A stretch of 28,253 bases of DNA from Chara braunii. Its lineage: Eukaryota > Streptophyta > Charophyceae > Charales > Characeae. The translations under genes were made by a program, and so were the position numbers. Below, piece after piece: positions 27,214 to 28,253 of the stretch. The notes below the pieces were generated by a model that made no database searches, was not told the DNA's origin, and saw only the letters and a list, made by a program, of their open reading frames with translations. How positions within the stretch are numbered: the first letter of the stretch is position 1; every line of letters begins with the position of its first letter. Where the stretch lies: contig BFEA01000039.1 in assembly GCA_003427395.1 (NCBI GenBank), positions 1,835,921-1,864,173 of the forward strand. The letters run 5' to 3'.

Positions 27214-27307
27214 GAAAAGACCAGCTAAGCATCATCGGCTTGGTCAGCCTTTACCTAACCAACTACCTATTACTATGCGGGCTCATCAAACAGCACTAAA
27301 AGCTTTG
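27131..27307 (-). rRNA. Fragment of alphaproteobacterial/mitochondrial-type SSU rRNA
   Basis: The plus strand carries ACTGCTGCCTCCCGTAGGAG, then TCTGGGCCGTGTCTCAGTCC and CAGTGTGGCTGATCATCC, the universal complement of the 16S helix region around E. coli positions 310-360. Further along, CCAGCTAAGC and GCGGGCTCATC extend it to about position 220. In the sense direction it ends GGGGAATCTTGGACAATGGG and CGAAA, the alphaproteobacterial and plant-mitochondrial form; chloroplast and cyanobacterial rRNA read differently at this place. About 175 nt are present, so it is a non-functional fragment: a nuclear copy of mitochondrial DNA, a bacterial insertion, or an assembly chimera. Confidence 0.85.
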
Positions 27308-27434
27308 ACTATTGAGTTGAGCTTCCTGGTTCTCATTTATTTTCTATTGGGCTTTGTGTGAGACATTGCAATCTGTGAAATCTGTGTACATGCATGTGAT
27401 TTGATGCACTCCAGCAAGTGATGAACCGTCGGGT

Positions 27435-27641
27435 ACATCCAAGGATGCATTCCTGCTGTGCATATATTGGGCTGCCTTCCTGTGGATTACCAGAGTGCCA
27501 AGTTATCGACCCATTTTTCCATTCTCCGTGAGCCCAGTGCGCTTATAACTTACAAGACTCTTAAATCCCAGCAGGGATTCTGACTGTCAAAATTGCTTCC
27601 AAGTTCCAAGTCTAGGTATCTTATAAAGGGCAGGGGAAAGG
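27435..27641 (+). repeat. 207-bp direct repeat, copy 2
   Basis: Second copy of 25957-26163. Together with the inverted arm at 27703-27809 it could fold into a hairpin with about 60 bp between the arms' inner parts. Confidence 0.9.
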
Positions 27642-27894
27642 AGAGATGGGCTGAGAGTAACTTGAGACTCTTGAGAGTGACTTGATACACTGGTAAAGCA
27701 CAGGAATCCAGCCCAATAAGCACAGCAGGAATGTGTCCTCGGATGTCTGCTCCTCGTAATTCACCTTCAGAGGTACATCCCCAATCCTGCAGGCACTTCT
27801 AAGATAGAGCTGGATTCCAAATGAATTATTTTTGTGGTTCCCGTCCGTTATTTCTGTCCTTCGAAAACACTTGGTTAGTCCAACTGGGAACAGC

Positions 27895-27985
27895 AGCCAG
27901 GATCAGACTCTGCCACAGCCAGACGGAATCTAACTGGTGACCTCGGCTGTATAAGCCGGATGCGTTTACCGCTGCAACTGTGACC
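27895..27985 (-). mobile_element. tRNA-like SINE head
   Basis: On the minus strand TTGCAGCGGTAAACGC (A-box/D-arm-like) is followed by a CCGGC-TTATACA-GCCGA anticodon-arm-like stem, GAGGTC and a B-box-like GTTAGATTCC. Acceptor stem pairing is not evident, so it is tRNA-derived rather than a tRNA gene. It abuts the T20 tract of retroposon copy C. Confidence 0.5.
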
Positions 27986-28000
27986 CGGTGTTCAAAAAAC

Positions 28001-28253
28001 TTTTTTTTTTTTTTTTTTTTATACAAACAGGGCCTTATGGTCCTGGCTCCTTCTATTCTGGGGAGCGTCAGTCCGGTTCCTATTCCACCGGCAAGTCAAA
28101 ATACAATACAACCACTCACTCACGCTTCCTTCCGTTCGGCCGAAGGAACCCTGGACAGCATTGATTACTCCACCTTGGTGGAGGATTGACTGCCAGCTTG
28201 CCACCCCCCTCTCTTCCCTCTCAGACCTACTGTCCAGGTCTGCCAGATATTTC
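28001..28253 (-). mobile_element. Retroposon family R, copy C (runs off the window)
   Basis: T20 tract (minus-strand poly(A)), then ACAGGGCCTTATGGTCCTGG, CTCCTTCTATTCTGGGGAGC, GTTCCTATTCCACCGGCAAG, GAACCCTGGACAGCATTG and CCACCCCCCTCTC. It is colinear with copies A and B and with the duplicated block at 23879. Confidence 0.65.

Larger units (their letters stand above)
25894..27809. mobile_element. 1.9-kb composite bounded by ~108-bp inverted repeats
   Basis: The left arm 25894-26002 (ATCTTAGAAGTGCCTGCA...) has its reverse complement at 27703-27809. Inside are a 207-bp direct repeat (25957-26163 and 27435-27641), an SSU rRNA fragment and about 1 kb of unidentified sequence. No transposase is visible. 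It may be one MITE-like element with an internal duplication, or two truncated copies of a smaller inverted-repeat element flanking other DNA. Confidence 0.6.

Noticed and set aside
27895-27985. Functional tRNA gene
   Set aside because: Anticodon-arm-like and B-box-like parts exist, but no acceptor stem pairing or correct T-arm was found.
1-28253. CRISPR arrays, bacterial operons, phage or defence systems
   Set aside because: The window has eukaryotic introns and retroelements. The regular repeats found (27, 56, 135 bp) are tandem repeats without unique spacers or cas genes.
23499-28253. P-loop exon (YTSGTTG-type) of the acyl-ACP synthetase
   Set aside because: Looked for on the plus strand and not found; the exon is presumed to lie beyond the window.

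Overview
The window is eukaryotic nuclear DNA, most likely from a photosynthetic streptophyte. It has spliced exons of a plastid-type acyl-ACP synthetase, initiator-Met-primed LTR retroelements, tRNA-derived SINEs, MITE-like foldbacks and AT-rich intronic arrays. From memory the gag-pol type resembles elements of the charophyte Chara braunii; this is an impression, not a search result. There is no prokaryotic operon structure. A 315-base assembly gap (N) lies at 10502-10816.

Left part (1-12613): a Ty3/gypsy-type LTR retrotransposon on the plus strand, called element 1 here. It has two long LTRs, a primer-binding site at 1802, gag, protease, reverse transcriptase, RNase H, an extra C4HC3 (PHD-type) zinc finger, and an integrase with HHCC, DDE and C-terminal domains. 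About 2 kb of further coding-like sequence lies downstream of integrase, where env sits in other elements. Stops and frameshifts break the polyprotein, so this copy is a decayed, non-autonomous one. The LTR also carries a short Cys-rich reading frame.

Middle (12614 to about 17400): element 1 has inserted into the gag of a minus-strand retroelement (element 2: PBS 14416-14427, LTR 14431-15404). Element 2 appears to have inserted into the gag of a third minus-strand element (element 3: PBS near 16821, LTR from 16831). The leader and LTR of element 2 hold arrays of a TGCCACGTCAGCA-like box with a 27-28 bp period.

Right part (about 18600 to 28253): three exons (18595-18745, 19652-19739, 23281-23498) join in phase into the N-terminal half of an AMP-forming acyl-ACP/acyl-CoA synthetase of the cyanobacterial AAS / plant AAE15-AAE16 type. 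The exons upstream and downstream of these, including the ATP-binding P-loop, are not visible. Introns are packed with repeats. Intron 2 holds about 2.6 kb of AT-rich repeat in alternating orientation, a 135-bp triplication and a foldback element. Intron 3 (over 4.7 kb) holds SINEs, a retroposon family ending in a poly(A) tract, a 250-bp tandem duplication, and a 1.9-kb inverted-repeat-bounded composite. That composite encloses a fragment of alphaproteobacterial or mitochondrial-type small-subunit rRNA.
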